From the NCBI GenBank assembly GCA_008973525.1, contig WACJ01000525.1, positions 1,860,001 through 1,924,000 of the forward strand: DNA of 64,000 nt, written 5' to 3'. The notes under the pieces are model-generated. The model had not been told where the DNA came from and did not search any database. It worked only from the letters and a program-made list of their open reading frames with translations. This stretch comes from Stenopsyche tienmushanensis. Taxonomy: Eukaryota > Arthropoda > Insecta > Trichoptera > Stenopsychidae. This document shows, piece after piece, positions 11,501 to 24,786 of the stretch; the first letter of the stretch is position 1, and each line of letters begins with the position of its first letter. Made by a program: the position numbers and the translations under genes.

Positions 11501-14500
11501 TCGTGTTTTTGTATAATTTATATTCAGAGAAAAATTGCTAGGTGACAGCACCACAAAAAAATAATTGATTGTTGGACATAAATTGGGGGACCAAAACATA
11601 TCTCATGGTTAAACTACATATGAAATTCTAATGACGCCCCAAGCCAGATCTCTCCAAGCCTAAAAAGTAAGGGAGCTACTTCTGAATTTTTAATAATCTA
11701 GCTGGATATGTATAGATAAATACAGACATTATTTCATCCCCATAATTTTAATTTGGAAGAGGTAAGTCTCAAGCAAAAATTGTATAACGGTTGCCCCTGG
11801 AGTTATGAAACCCACAGCAGCTACGCTTTGTTCCCTCTTATTAAAGAAATACATTACCTGTTTACTTGAAACATGTTTATCATTTCATATATTTCCTCAG
11901 TGCAGCATAAATAAATGCAAAGTACATTAGAATATTAGATTTGCAGCAAAACATACAATGAACGTTAAATAATTTATCTACCCCCATACGAAGGGAAGTA
12001 ATGAGTGGGTTGGAACAAATTTGTATTCATTGTGACTATTAGAATGACAACATGTCAAGCTAATGCGTATTTAGAACTTTTGAATTAGTCATAACATTTC
12101 GATATTTTGAATCTGTCTGAAACATTTTTCATTTCAATATCCCATCATTTAAAATAGATTAGAGATTATTATTGATTATTGATTTTAGCTAAGAGAGGAA
12201 TTAAAATAATTTTACTCAATGAGTTGACATTAGACGAATCCTCCTCCCCTTTCCGATCACTGTGTCTATTTTGTGAGACGATCAATTATAAAAGACAAAG
12301 AAAATTGTATTGAGGTAATCATTCGAGTTTTGTTGGCATAAGTTTGCCATGTGGGTACGATCTACAACAATGAGAATGTTAAGACATCTTGTGGATTCCT
12401 GATTTAGGAAGTCTTGCGATTTCCTGATGAAGAGATAATATAATGTCGACGATACAAAAGAGACTTACCAATCGCAAAATTTATGACGATCATCATTAAC
12501 ATCCCATCTACATTTTTGTGCGATAAGACTTGAAAGATTATAATTGAAACGCTTTGTTTATCAGTCAATCATCAACTATAAGTCTCGATCCAGGGGCAGA
12601 TACTTAAAAAAATATTAAACGATGAAGAGAATGGAAAAGCTTGGTGAAAACCAGAATTCGATTGTTCGACTGCATTTGAGACGATATTCAACTTTGAGAA
12701 ATTTGTTTTTAATCATCGCCATAATTCAAAATGAAGTATGTAGAACAAAACGTTATAATATTTAATAATTGATATCTTTTCTGTCGGGATGAAAAATTGC
12801 CCTCATAGATAGTTTTTGAAAAGATGAACATTTTTCAAACTACAAAATTGCTGCTCAAACTGTTATAGCAAGCTCGAAAGTATTTGAACATGATTTACCC
12901 TTTTGTGGGTCACATTTTTTTCTCTCTTTATAGCTTCTCTTTCAAACTGGGGAAATATTTAACTCAAGCTTTTCTCTCAGAATGTAAATTTGTCGGGAAA
13001 TATCTGTAAGTTGGATGGATATCTTTCATCGGTGATTTTATGTTTTGTGTATGAAGTTGAATATTAAGGTCAGTGAGTCCAATATTGAAAGGCAAATATT
13101 TAAAATGCATGATGTTTTTAAACCCTTTCCTCTCTTTAAAATATTAAAATTTAATCGATATTTTTAATAAAATTGTAAATTTCTTCTTGTGCAATTAATA
13201 TATACGGACACTCTAAATTTTGATGTTTGGATATACTATCTGAATGAGTTTGATAACAATTATCTGCGGTAATTTCAAATAGACTTTTAAAAACTCTTTC
13301 GAATAATTTTAATGTAACTACACCTTTTTACCTCCAAGAAAAAAATCGAAATTATGATTTTTTTGTTGCAAATCAAACTTTTATAATGGTATATTAAATT
13401 GAATACACCATTACTGCAATGTTCTTTTTATTTAATTAACTGAATTTATATATTTGATCTAAAAGAAACCTGAGAGTAATTGACTAAACTCTATTTTCTA
13501 TTGTAATTGTTCGTAAAATTCGCCATTTGATGTGGAAAATTTCTTTATTGGCGATAAAAAGTTTATGAATCCCTTAAGTTATTCTACGTCTGTCGAGTAG
13601 CCTCATTTCGCTATATAAAAGAAGTTTGTTAAATTGGACATTTTCGTTCTTCAAAAGTAATTTAAATAATCGGTGTTGCATTGCTCTTGGTTGTATAAAC
13701 TTTATGCTTTGTTGCAGTTGACATTACATCTTCAAAACCAATAAATTTACTTTAGAAATGCTCCTTATATGAAGCAAAAACGACCATTATCAACTTCCCA
13801 AATCAGTGTTCTAAAGATAATTTTTTCAAAAAATTAAATAATATCCTTCTACTGCATTTCTTTGTTACTGGATAATTAAATAAAAGGCTTTTTTTTAATG
13901 AAAAAAAAAATACATTTAAACTAGTATAATAAGAGTCTTTCTGCTCTTAAAATTATCATTGAGAAACTTGAGCTTAGTGCTATCTTATGAAGTGTCCAAT
14001 GTTTGAAGCGTCAACCTGTTCTCACTCTTCGCATTCAGAAAAACCAGCCTTGCAGATACACAATGTAAGAAAAAAGGAGTGCTTCAATCGTTTTCTATAT
14101 AATAGGGCAGTTGTTGAAGACACGGCTAGAATAGGGTCATATTGACGGGTGTTTTAATTAGAATCCTCTGTGTTCTACAAGGCTTCATATTGATTAATAC
14201 TGATTCGAATAATATATTCGCTATCGTATATCATTAATGAAAAACCACAATGCTTGTTACAATATAATTTTAAGACTTGATATCGACTATTTTCTGCTTA
14301 CCTTCCAAGTCTGAAACTTTAAAGGTGTAATATAACTTGTGGTTCAATAAGTTCATAGATTTTTATTTTACTTTACATTGGTTCTTCTTCGTTTGGACTC
14401 ATTTTTTCACAATTTCTTTTATCAAATGCACCAATAACACCATATAATATTCGCTATGTATGATTCTTCTTTTCCCAAGCTATTCAATGAATAAAATATC

Positions 14501-14519
14501 GTACACATAATAAAATACA
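8576..14519. other. Long stretch with no supported gene
   Basis: About 6 kb of AT-rich DNA. Open frames at 10973-11194 and 11178-11541 (plus) are short and unlike any family I know. On the minus strand around 10980-11190 there is an open stretch of about 50 codons beginning near SYEEGALIKFIESRPMED, which may be an old transposon scrap but cannot be assigned. No RNA gene, satellite or complete transposon was recognised. Confidence 0.45.
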
Positions 14520-14529
14520 AAAGCAAACT

Positions 14530-14915
14530 TTAACCGCTGAAATTTGCGTTTTTGATCACTTTGGGCAGCTTTCGCCAGTTGCTGTCCACTCAGCTGACCA
14601 TCGATTTGACTTTGAGTATAGTGATGGATTCGTGTTTATCCATTGTCACATATTTCATGAAAACATATTTTTTACCTGCGCTAAAATAACTTCAAACAGC
14701 ACTCTAAATTGTCGACGCATTGTTGTTTTTTGATCGATGATTTGAAGCTGTGAGCAAACGCGGTACCCACTTCGAACAGAGCTTTCTCATGGACAAATTT
14801 TAATAATTATTAAATGAATAAACTGCATTTAGATATCTTCAAAGTATTAGCTATCTCACGCAATTTCAATTTACGATTGGCCAAAATTATTTTGTGGACT
14901 ATTTCATCATCCTAC
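14530..14915 (-). mobile_element. Decayed mariner transposase fragment
   Basis: Minus-strand translation with breaks gives HKIILANRKLKLREIANTLK then ISKCSLF, a degraded linker, a piece ending KKQQCVDNLECCLKLF, then an IHHYTQSQ-like block and SGQQLAKAAQSDQKRK. This is the order in SETMAR/mariner-type transposases: second helix-turn-helix, KQQRVDDSERCLxLF, the DETWIHHYTPESK block, then SAEWxxxGE. The first catalytic Asp has been lost next to a stop. It belongs to a different lineage from the 19.7-kb mariner by sequence. Terminal repeats were not found. Confidence 0.75.
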
Positions 14916-15539
14916 GAACTTATTGAGTGATGGATTGGAGACTTGATGCTCTTTTCAAATGCTTAAAATATCGACATAAGCTATTTTTATATAAAAAAAA
15001 TAATATGCTCGATTACTTTGACTTTTATTACTGTGGCTCTCAATTAAAGCACTGTCTTTTACAGTTATTTATACCTCAAAAACCGACATTTGCCCTTTAT
15101 TATTTCATTTGACATTTAAAATACATAAATTCGGTTTAAAAGCCCACGCAATTAATCAAGCAATATGCTTTTATTATTATAGAGTTTGATCAACACTTAT
15201 TTAATCATTTTAGAATTATATATCATATCCTTTCAAAACTAGTTATGATCTAATAGGAAATATGGCTAAAAATATTTTTAGCATTATTAAATATTTAAGC
15301 ATTCATTAATGAAATTTAGTATACTATGAAAAAAAAAGATGTTATAATTAACCTTGCATAGTCCGGTGCACGGATGAGATGCACATCATGAAATTTTATT
15401 CATAGCTCGCAAACACAAACTTCATCATATGATTTAATTTGAAATGTTATCACAATAATATTCATATTTTTGGCACGTGTATGTCTGCATTTTTAAGTGA
15501 AGCCTTTCTATTCATTCAAGATTTGAATCTTTCGTCAAG

Positions 15540-16349
15540 GTCATGGGTCACAAAATCCTTTAGTCTGCGTATCTTGAAGACTTGTCAGTCCTTGGACTAG
15601 AAGGTCAAAGTGCTCTTTGAATATTGCTACTTTCAATTTCTTGCTATAATGTTGCTAATTCTCTATCATCTTGTTTGAATGTCAATATTCGAGATCGATG
15701 TAGTATCCAAAATCGTATCCCGTTCAACCAAATTAGTTTAAGGGTGGCTTTGTAAACTAGTATTTCATTAGCCAGGAGTTGTTTTGATTTTTAGTCAATA
15801 CAACATCATTTTATTATTAAAAGTCTTAGCACAAATCAAATATTTTATTTTGTTAGCTAGTATAATCGTTGAGAGAAACTGATGAGAACAAGTATATTTT
15901 TCTATTGGTCAAGGTGATGTACACTGATTTCCTTAGTTACTATTTTTGTAAAATATTGAAATAACAATACATATATTATACAATATTGTCTGTTTGTAAA
16001 ATAGAATCCAAGTAGCAGAAAATCAACGGTAAAGTTTGTTCTCATTTTAAAAAGTAAGCCTGAATGCTATAATTTATCAAATGTCTGTTAATTTCAAAAA
16101 AGCAGCCTCCTTATCGATTCTATTGAAAATCTTACGTATCTGTTCTACGGTGGCGTGTTGCTGTCAGAATTCAAATGAATGATTGATTATCAATTTGCTG
16201 TTTTGCTAGATTGTAGGTCTCAGTCTTTTAAACAGTAGCTTTTCGAAGACTTTCGAAACTATCGGGCGCAAACTGATGGTTGTGTACGATTTGATATCGT
16301 AAATGTCTTTTCCTGGCTTAGAAATCAGAACAATTTTAACTACTTTCCA
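15540..16349 (-). mobile_element. Jockey-type non-LTR reverse transcriptase remnant
   Basis: Two blocks of a Jockey-clade reverse transcriptase are visible on the minus strand. The first, 16349 down to about 16085, reads WKVVKIVLISKPGKDIYDIK, SYTTISLRPIVSKVFEKLL and FKRLRPTI, then broken sequence ending ATVEQIRKIFNRIDKEAAF. This matches the N-terminal fingers region (PGKD, SYRPISLLP, SKxFEKLLxKRL). The second, about 15780 to 15620, reads LLANEILVYKATLKLIWLNG then IRFW, the thumb region (YKxxLKPIWxYGIxLW). The catalytic palm with YADD is missing between them, where unrelated AT-rich sequence sits. It is a dead copy with an internal loss. Confidence 0.75.
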
Positions 16350-19300
16350 TTAATCAAGAGTTGAATACAAAATATTGCTTTATGTAGCTTTGAAGATTGA
16401 TTATACATTTTTTTCCCAGTTATATTGTTCTGATATTTTTTTAATACACACATCAATGAATGTAAATGCTTAGATTTTACATATTTAATGGCATTTAAGC
16501 CCCTAAAATTTATTTTCAGTTGTACTTCATTGTATTGTTTATTCAATATGTGTATTTATTTACTATTAGTAGTATATATTTAGGTATTAAATACCATTCA
16601 TGAATAGGGATCGACCATAAGCGCGACCCAAATTCGCATGAGCTTGAACAATACTGATTTGGTTTTATAGGAATTGTTAGGAATTAGCATTTCATTTTTC
16701 ATTAAATTCATTAAACCTTGTTTTATAAAACCTATTGTTTAAGTTCAAGTGGAGTATTTTTGAATGATAACTTATCGGCATGGAAAGGGTTTAATTGCTA
16801 TGATTTACTACATAAAATTATATTTTTTGTTAATTGCATACATCATACAAATTGTACAATAAAATAATTCATATAAACTGCAAACAGTATGGTAAAATTA
16901 AATCGTAATTACACGAAAGAAAAGAGGTAAAACATAGACCTAGTCATCAATCGAAGCTCAATCAACTGGTTCGAAATCCATTTAACCAATCTACTTATTC
17001 AATCTCTATCAAATGATTAACATTGATTGATTTGCATACAATTTTTTTTTTCAACCATCGTGCACAGATTTACGTCTTTCTTGATCCATAAGAACTTATT
17101 CTAGGCATAGAATCTTATTTTTAAAAATCATTTGTGAACAATGTTGTATTACAATGGGAAACGTGACTTTGCCGTATTTCTTGTCGTTATCTCATTATCT
17201 ATTGTCATTACCTGCAGCACCTTCTTTTGGTTGTCGGCAAGGTGTCATAAAAATTCTTTCAATTTACCACGAGAATACCTAAAGTGACTTAAATGGAGAA
17301 AGTTACAGGTACATTAGCAAAAAAATGGACAACCTTAGAATTAATAGAATTCATGACAGTCTGTGACAAATTCCGGAGCCATTACCATGATTATAAACGC
17401 ACGAAAACGAATCCCATAACTTAAATATGAATTTCCTATTCAACTTTCATTCGCCAAGTCAAATTCAAAGTTACGTACTGCAATAGGGATACAAAGAACC
17501 TTTTTCTTCTTAATCTAAATAAATTGTTTGATCCCCTTCATTGTCGTTTAACATAGCCTCGATCCATAAATTAATATGGATGTCGTTAATTCCCATGACT
17601 CACTGAGCAAGTCTTCATAAAAATCAATAATCTCATGGTACTCCTCATCTTAAATACTTCCATACAGCTTAATTTAATAGGGCGATGTGTGAGTTAAATT
17701 CTTCTTTATTGCAAACTTTTGAATTGTTTACGGTAAAATATTTGTTTTCAGAGCTCATTTCAAGTTGGAAGATGTAAACTGATGATATTCTGTAAAAAAT
17801 AATCAAAAATGAAGAACCGCCTCGAAAATGCATTAAAGACTTCATATCGTTAAAGCTTGAATTGTTTTAACTGATGTGATCTTTGGAGCAAGCAACTATT
17901 TATGTTGTCTGAAAAAATCAAAACTTTAGCAATCAATATTCAATATTTAATTGATTCAAATATCATTCTATAAAACGGCATAGAACATCTCTTTAATAAA
18001 CATAGCTTATAGGCAGATTATAACTCATCTTCTCAATGAATAAATGCGTTAGTATAAGCCGCAGTATTAGTCAACGCATCGTAAATTCGAAGAAGATTTG
18101 GTTCCATGAAGTTAAATTATTACGCGTCTGTTCGTTCATAAGGCGGGCCGCGCTGAAACCACTTAAATTTTTATTAATTTAAAGACCTAGAACAAAACCG
18201 TCAAAGTAGTAATTTCTGATAAAAATCACCGTGTAATTTTACAGAAAAACAATGAGTTTTGCGGTCATTTGATGAATCAATGCAACAACATCAAACTGAC
18301 GATTTCGGTGACAAACAATAAGTAATGTAATAAAAATTATATCAAACCTCAAGAAAAATGTCTGCCTGTTGTCATCGGAAATGGTATTGTATTAAAATAA
18401 TAATAAGAAATAGTTTTTGCATAATCACTAAGTGATGTAATTCCAAACTATTGACGTACTTCGATAGTATAAAGCTCTTGTCTGTTTGAAGCATACAATT
18501 CAAAATAGCATCATATCAATGAAACTATGTTCATTTTAGCGATTATTAAAGCACCAATGTAACTTTACAGTTACAGAGCTCTCAAATAGGATGAATCTAT
18601 TGAAAAGTAATTAAATACAATCAATGCTGATTTTAGACAATTTTGCATCATTTGGTTACGATAAGATATTTACTTATCTTAATATACTATTTATTAATTG
18701 CCATTTACACATTTATCTATAATTTAATATTTAAATATTAATCCTATATAAATTTATAAGCTTTACTATCTTCTATGTTATGTTAATTTGAAGACGCTGG
18801 AGAAAACGCTTCTTCTACCAGTTAAAAACACACGGTTCACACTTTCGCATTTTAAAGGCATCGGGTTTAACTCCATAAATACCGTATGCATAGATCTGTG
18901 CCTTTTATCACTTCAAATTTAAACACACAAAAAATCATGCTAAATTTATGTTTACTCTAACTTTTATTATCGTATTGCATACAAATGTCACCTTTAGTAT
19001 ATTTATCTAAAATATTATATTTAAAAAATTATCGACTAAAGGATCAAAACTTGCTATATATATACACTTTTTTCGAGTTCAGATGACAGTTTAAAATTTT
19101 CACACACATTTTTTTTTCTATAATACAAACAATTTTTTTGCATGCAAATGTCAGCCTATAAAAAATAGCCCCTTTTTATTATCCAAACTTTCCAATTTTT
19201 GTCATATCAATCCACTTTTGCATGCACATTCATAATTCCTCAGGTGATCAAAATCTAACTGAAATTTAAAAAAACGAAAAATGAAAACATTTATAATTAC

Positions 19301-19731
19301 ATTTCAAACCATATAATATGGATACATTTACCATTGGAAATGGTTCTTCTAAGAATATTTTATTGATAGGCGAGCCACAGTTTGGTTTAACTTATTTTAT
19401 CATTGCAAAAATTGAAAACAGACTATCCAAAACTAAATTCCAAATTTGGTTTTAATACGTTAGCTCTTCATCACTTTTTCGTCTGCTGGTAAGATCTCAT
19501 TTTGAAGTTGGCAAGGATCACACTTTTATCATTTTAATACAGTTAAATTATAATAATATTTTCTTTTCAATTATTTTGTTGATCATAACGAATTGATATA
19601 TTGCATATTTTGTGGAAATTATATTTTGTGCTTAAAGTGTCAAATAACCATATTTTAAACCTGGAAAACCACGTCAAAGTGTTTGAATGAAACCCTTGAA
19701 GTTGCATTTAGTAATTTTATAATACGAAGGA
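16350..19731. other. No supported gene
   Basis: AT-rich DNA with only short chance open frames (for example 16340-16546 minus). No repeats with clear borders or RNA genes were recognised. Confidence 0.5.
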
Positions 19732-19733
19732 TA

Positions 19734-20371
19734 TCCCGAAAGTAAGTGTACTGTAACAATAACGGGCTGTGAATTCTCATTGTAGTGTCCAGTTGCGTGA
19801 AATCTGCCAAAAACTTCAAAACCACAGTTTCAGGCAAAAATATCATGGTCTCAGTGTTTTGGGACCGAAAAGGCATAATTTTGATTGGGTTTCTGCCTCA
19901 GGGAGATATCATCAATGCATAACAATATTGTGAGACCCTAAAAACTCAAAAGAAGCACTAAAAATAAAAGAAGGGGTATGCTAACGAAAGGAGTATGCTT
20001 GTTGCATGACAAGCCACCAAAGTGCTCTTGGACTTATTTGGTTGGGATGTTTTGAACCAACCTCCGTATTCCGCTTGAATAGACGCCTTCAGATTATCAT
20101 CTTTTCCTCTGCCTGAAAGAACACATGGGTAGAATCAAATTTTCAACTGACGAGTAGGTGCAGAAAGGGCTTCTAAAGTTGAGGTAGAAGTTGGCGGAAG
20201 AATTCTTCGAGGAGGACATAAAGAAGTAATGCCACGGCTAACCAGATGCATTGAACAGGATAAAGATTATGTTAAAAATAGTTAACAAGTATATCAATAA
20301 TATCCTGTATTTATTTTTCAAATATATTTTATCAAAAAAAATATAAAAATTTAGTACACTTACTTTCGGGA
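19734..20371 (+). mobile_element. Non-autonomous mariner element with intact ends
   Basis: A 638-bp element bounded by perfect 19-bp terminal inverted repeats (tcccgaaagtaagtgtact at the left, its complement at the right), each flanked by the TA expected of a mariner target duplication. The inside retains pieces of the transposase: SWSQCF/FWDRKGIILIGF-like sequence, LLHDKPPK-like sequence, LVGMF/WDVLNQPPY, and a C-terminal stretch EEFFEEDIKKLMPRLTRCIE (after correcting shifts) then QDKDYV. The N-terminal DNA-binding half is deleted, and stops break the rest. It could only move using transposase from elsewhere. A second member starts at 63686. Confidence 0.9.
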
Positions 20372-20373
20372 TA

Positions 20374-23300
20374 TCTTTATAAAACATTCCTTAGATTTAT
20401 CCAGGCAATCTGTCTTCGATAATCCCATTTTAAATGACAATTTATATGTCCGTTATTGGCCTGCTATCAATTGCTGTTAACATCGGTATGGATGCTCCGT
20501 TGAAAAAATAAAACCTGCTTCCAGATATGCCCGTTAGAAAATGTCCATAGATGGCCACTTTATGATACAAGATATTTTCCTATATATGGGTTTATTGTAT
20601 CAAATATGCTTGGTGGTTATTTTTTTCAAATGAATTCATTGGTTCTTCCTCTGCGCTCTTCATAGTCTTCCATCGGGCGCATTCCTCGGAGCCAATTAAT
20701 GGACTATCTTCAATTAAGCCGACGATGACGTACTTCCATGAGCGCTCCTCCCTGTGATGTAATCTTCAATTTGACACTTTTAGGCTTCCTCGACTTCGAA
20801 GGTCACCATTATTCTGGACCACTCAATTAGCAACTCTTTAATGAGCATTTGGCGCAAGGCGCTCCTTTTGAGAACGAAGATAGTTTTTTTATGATCTATG
20901 GGATTATAGCACCTAGATTAGTATGTGATACACGAATAATCCATTTGACCTTGTGGACGTACGCTATGATAAAATGCCATTAACAAAAATAGTATTTCCA
21001 AATAACTCCACTATCTTCCGTCGATGGCTTAAAGTAGATCCAACATGGTAAAAACGCGTTTATTTGTCGCAATATTTGATAGTAAAGTAGGTGAAATAAT
21101 TTAGTAGAATGTGGTTAGTATAGAAAACTGCCTAAATTGTCGTCAATGGGGTCATAAGCTCATAAAGACAAAAGACTTTATAAACATCTTGAGACATGTA
21201 TTCATTGATGCAAAACATTTTTTTATTCTATCAAGGATACATTATTATAATGACTCGTCTGCAATGAGACATATTTGAGATGGTATGAAAACCATACATG
21301 GATTCAGAGCATGAAGACCAAATGTAGAATTGAGCAATCAAAAAATGTCTATATGTAAATGCAAAAAAGTTTTGGGTTATCGCGATCTCAAACTATTGTG
21401 GGAATGAGGATATAAATTGCATCATATGAAGATGGAGAAAAAATGGATTTTGAAGCTGTATTTGAGAGGCACAAAGCACAATATGGAGTCTTGAATACAT
21501 TGTCGATAGCTAAGAATATGGCGAAAAAATACTACTATAGATATTGAAATATACATTAAATAATGTCTCCCAAACCTGAGTGTTACTAACTTTATTGCTT
21601 TAGTATTAACAGCGCGCATATTTTTTTTTAGGCGTTTTAAATTGATCATATTTGATTTGGCATAAAAGACAAATATAATATTTTTTAAAAGAGCTCAAAT
21701 ATATAACATTGGGGAAGAATTATTACTATTTATATTACTGTAAGGTCGATACTATTGACATTTCCGATATTGATTATTAAAAAGCAAATTTCGTCTTGTT
21801 TTGTCTATAAGTCAGACGATCAGTAGAGTGCAACAACCCTTTTAAGACGTGAAGCTCTTCAGTCCATTCATCCCAAACGGCATAGAACTCCAAATTCTGA
21901 ATAATAAAGCATCTTCCAACAAAGGGCTTGAATGCATCCGATGAATGGTCTAAGAATTCATTGTCAAAGAACGGATAGTGGAATAGTTAAGGTCAATGGG
22001 AAGGAAGACTTTGTTGTAGTAAAACTTGATCACAGGACTATTTGTGTAGCCGCATCCAAATTAAAGCCTCACATAGTCTAGTCTTTCATGTTTCCTTCGG
22101 TTTTCCGTCTATGAATATTCCTCGGTAGTCGTGATGAATGTATGATGTTGCCTCGTAACCCTATTAGCGTTCCAGTCGGCTTCCCTCAGACACTTGCGGT
22201 TCTTTTGAGGCTCTCCCGACTGGAAATAACTAAGAACAAATCTTCGAGCTTTCAAAGGATTCCGATCAAGACTGTATTAAGCTTTGACGAACATGACACG
22301 TCACAACTTTGCTAAAGGGATTGCTCAATGTTTGTTGAAGTGAAGGGTTGAAAAGCCATTTTGACAATTCTTCACCCAGATCTTTAATACTGTGACCCAC
22401 ATTATTTTTTTTTTTTTATGGGCAACTACTGTTTCAACATCCCACACACTGAATATCCACTCTACATAAATTAATCCTCTTATTCTCGCTCTCAGCTCAT
22501 TTTCAACATTGTGTCGTTGAGGTCGAGTTAATCTTAATATTTACATTTTAACAATGAACAAAGATTAATTTAAGAACCATTTGACTAAGGCCACATATCT
22601 TAACCAATTAGTTTGGTAAATATCATAATTCGGTGAGTAACATTGACCAATTAACTGGTAGATGTTTTGTAATATGAACAAGTTTCGTTAAATTTACACA
22701 TATTTATAATGCAATATTTCAACTACTACTTAATTTAAATAATGGCATCTCTCATTTGAATTTGAATTATATTGACAAGTGACGCCCTAGTTATATCGCT
22801 CATGATGACTTTTCCATACACAATTTATTACAATTATATATGTGCTGAAATATTTCTTCTACCAGCTTATACTTATCCAATAAGCCTTTGTGGTATGCTT
22901 TCGCAGTATGAATAAAATGTCTTCAATGCCATAAATAGCATCAGCATTTAAAATGCAAGACCAGAGAAAATTTTTGCTTGCAGCACATAGAGATTTCTTA
23001 TGATTTATATATTCTAAAAAATAAACCTAACTTGTTATCAAAGTTTGGTAAGCCCTTATTAAATTAAACTTTATTTAATAGTTAACAATGAATTATGTGT
23101 GCACTACATGTTGACTGACTTTGCTTAAAACTTTAACGAGCGCTTAAATACATAACGGGATGGAGAGGGTTGAATCTTTTAACGATGTGATGTGAAATTT
23201 GAAATATTTAATACTTCTCTCGATCAAATAAATCGATATTTAGAGTTTAAAAAAAATAATTCAATTTAAAAATGTCCCCCCTTTCAAAAATTAACGTAAT

Positions 23301-24723
23301 AAAAGGAAGGATAATACTATGTTATATTTCTAATGAAGAGAAAAGTGTGCTATTTTAGGTATAAATAGGAAATATTATATAAATAGGAAAAAAACCATAG
23401 CAAAGGTTCATCTCTTCTTTTCAAACGATTCAAGTTTTAATTTTTGTGTATAATAAATAAACATTCGAGATTTTAAAACCCACATCTTAATAACACTTAA
23501 AGTTATAAGAAATTGCGGGAATATGCATATTCCTTGGATGTATATTTGAATTGCCATTGTATGATAATTTGAAAATTAAAATTAACACCAATATTATGAC
23601 TTTATGAATTCTAATTTCGAAGAATTTTGCACAAGTCCAAAATTCGTGTAAATGGAGCCGAAATGCAATTTAAATGAGCATATTGCAAAATATAGAAAAA
23701 TGTAAATGTATGCTTTTTAAAAACTTCTGAATGTTGAATTTATTGAGATAATATATACATACAAATTCAGAAAAGTCCAGCATATTTATAACAATAAATA
23801 TCATCAGATGTATTAATACAAAAAATATATTTCGTTACGTATAATCGACAGCATTGCCATGTGTATTGCAGTTGATAAAATTCAAATGCCTGCATTTTTA
23901 TTATTTAAAACTTCGTTCGTAATATTTTAACACATTTAATAAAAATTAGTCCGCATTATGAGTAGCATAAATTATGCGAAAATTACAACAATGAAAAATT
24001 TGCAGCTGTTTCAGTTCAACTTTTTACAAGAGTGGACTGAAAACTTTCCCCTTTTGAACAAATAAATTCCTCCAACCGCGAAAATAGTTGAAAGCAGTTA
24101 TACTAGAACTTTTCATAGCGTATAATGCACTTTTGAATATTCTCGTTATACTTAGTTCAAAGTGTAAAGTTTGACGTTCAACTTTGCTGCATGTAGAACA
24201 ACAAGCTTTTGCAACAAAACCGCGTTTCTGTTATCATCCTAGCAAAAAACAATTTCTGACAACGTCATTTGAGCGAGCAGCCCCAAATATATATTTGCCC
24301 TCAACAAGGATTCTCATTTTTTATTTAGATCAACACCAAAAAAAAAGCATTACGAAGCTTTAAGGATCTTTCCGCCGTTAAAACATTAATTTAGGATTAA
24401 TTTCATACAGCTTTTTAACTATTCCTCGAGTTGGAAATAAATAATACTAAAACGTATAATATTTAATACCGTCCAAACATCAAACTAAGGCCGAATTTTT
24501 GTACATTTTTAAACATGTAATAATAATTCTATTAAGGTTGTAATATACATTATCAATGAAATCTAACAAGAATTTTCCATGTGGTGATTTTTTGTTATCT
24601 TCCACATATAATAAGGGTTATTTGAATAAGAATTTTAGGGAGGAGATAATCTATGATTGAGCAATAAATTTAATAATATTTAAGCGATTTATAAAAATCC
24701 AGTCACTAATAGACAAATACGTA
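20374..24723. other. No supported gene; possible transposon scraps
   Basis: Mostly AT-rich. Two moderately GC-richer islands, at about 20640-20880 and 22080-22260, read on the minus strand as short non-LTR-like pieces (for the second, EPQKNRKCLREADWNAN then ITTTEEYS). This resembles the linker between endonuclease and reverse transcriptase, but the match is too weak for a call. A poly(T) run lies near 22405-22420. Confidence 0.4.
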
Positions 24724-24786
24724 CGATTTAATTAATCGCTTCAATGTTTATTTTTCCAGATCCAGGAAATCAAAATTCAAGACGAT
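24724..24786 (-). repeat. Dispersed repeat copy (gatttcctggatctg family)
   Basis: Read on the minus strand, this segment carries cgtcttga, gatttcctggatctggaaaa, then aacattgaagcgattaatta. The same word order appears at 28150-28205, 28418-28466 and 48121-48190. The family is short, without coding potential, and unclassified. Confidence 0.55.

Noticed and set aside
20640..20880. RTE-like C-terminal fragment on the minus strand (NWLRGMRPMEDYEERRG).
   Set aside because: Only a few residues fit the expected pattern and the flanks do not continue the family order.
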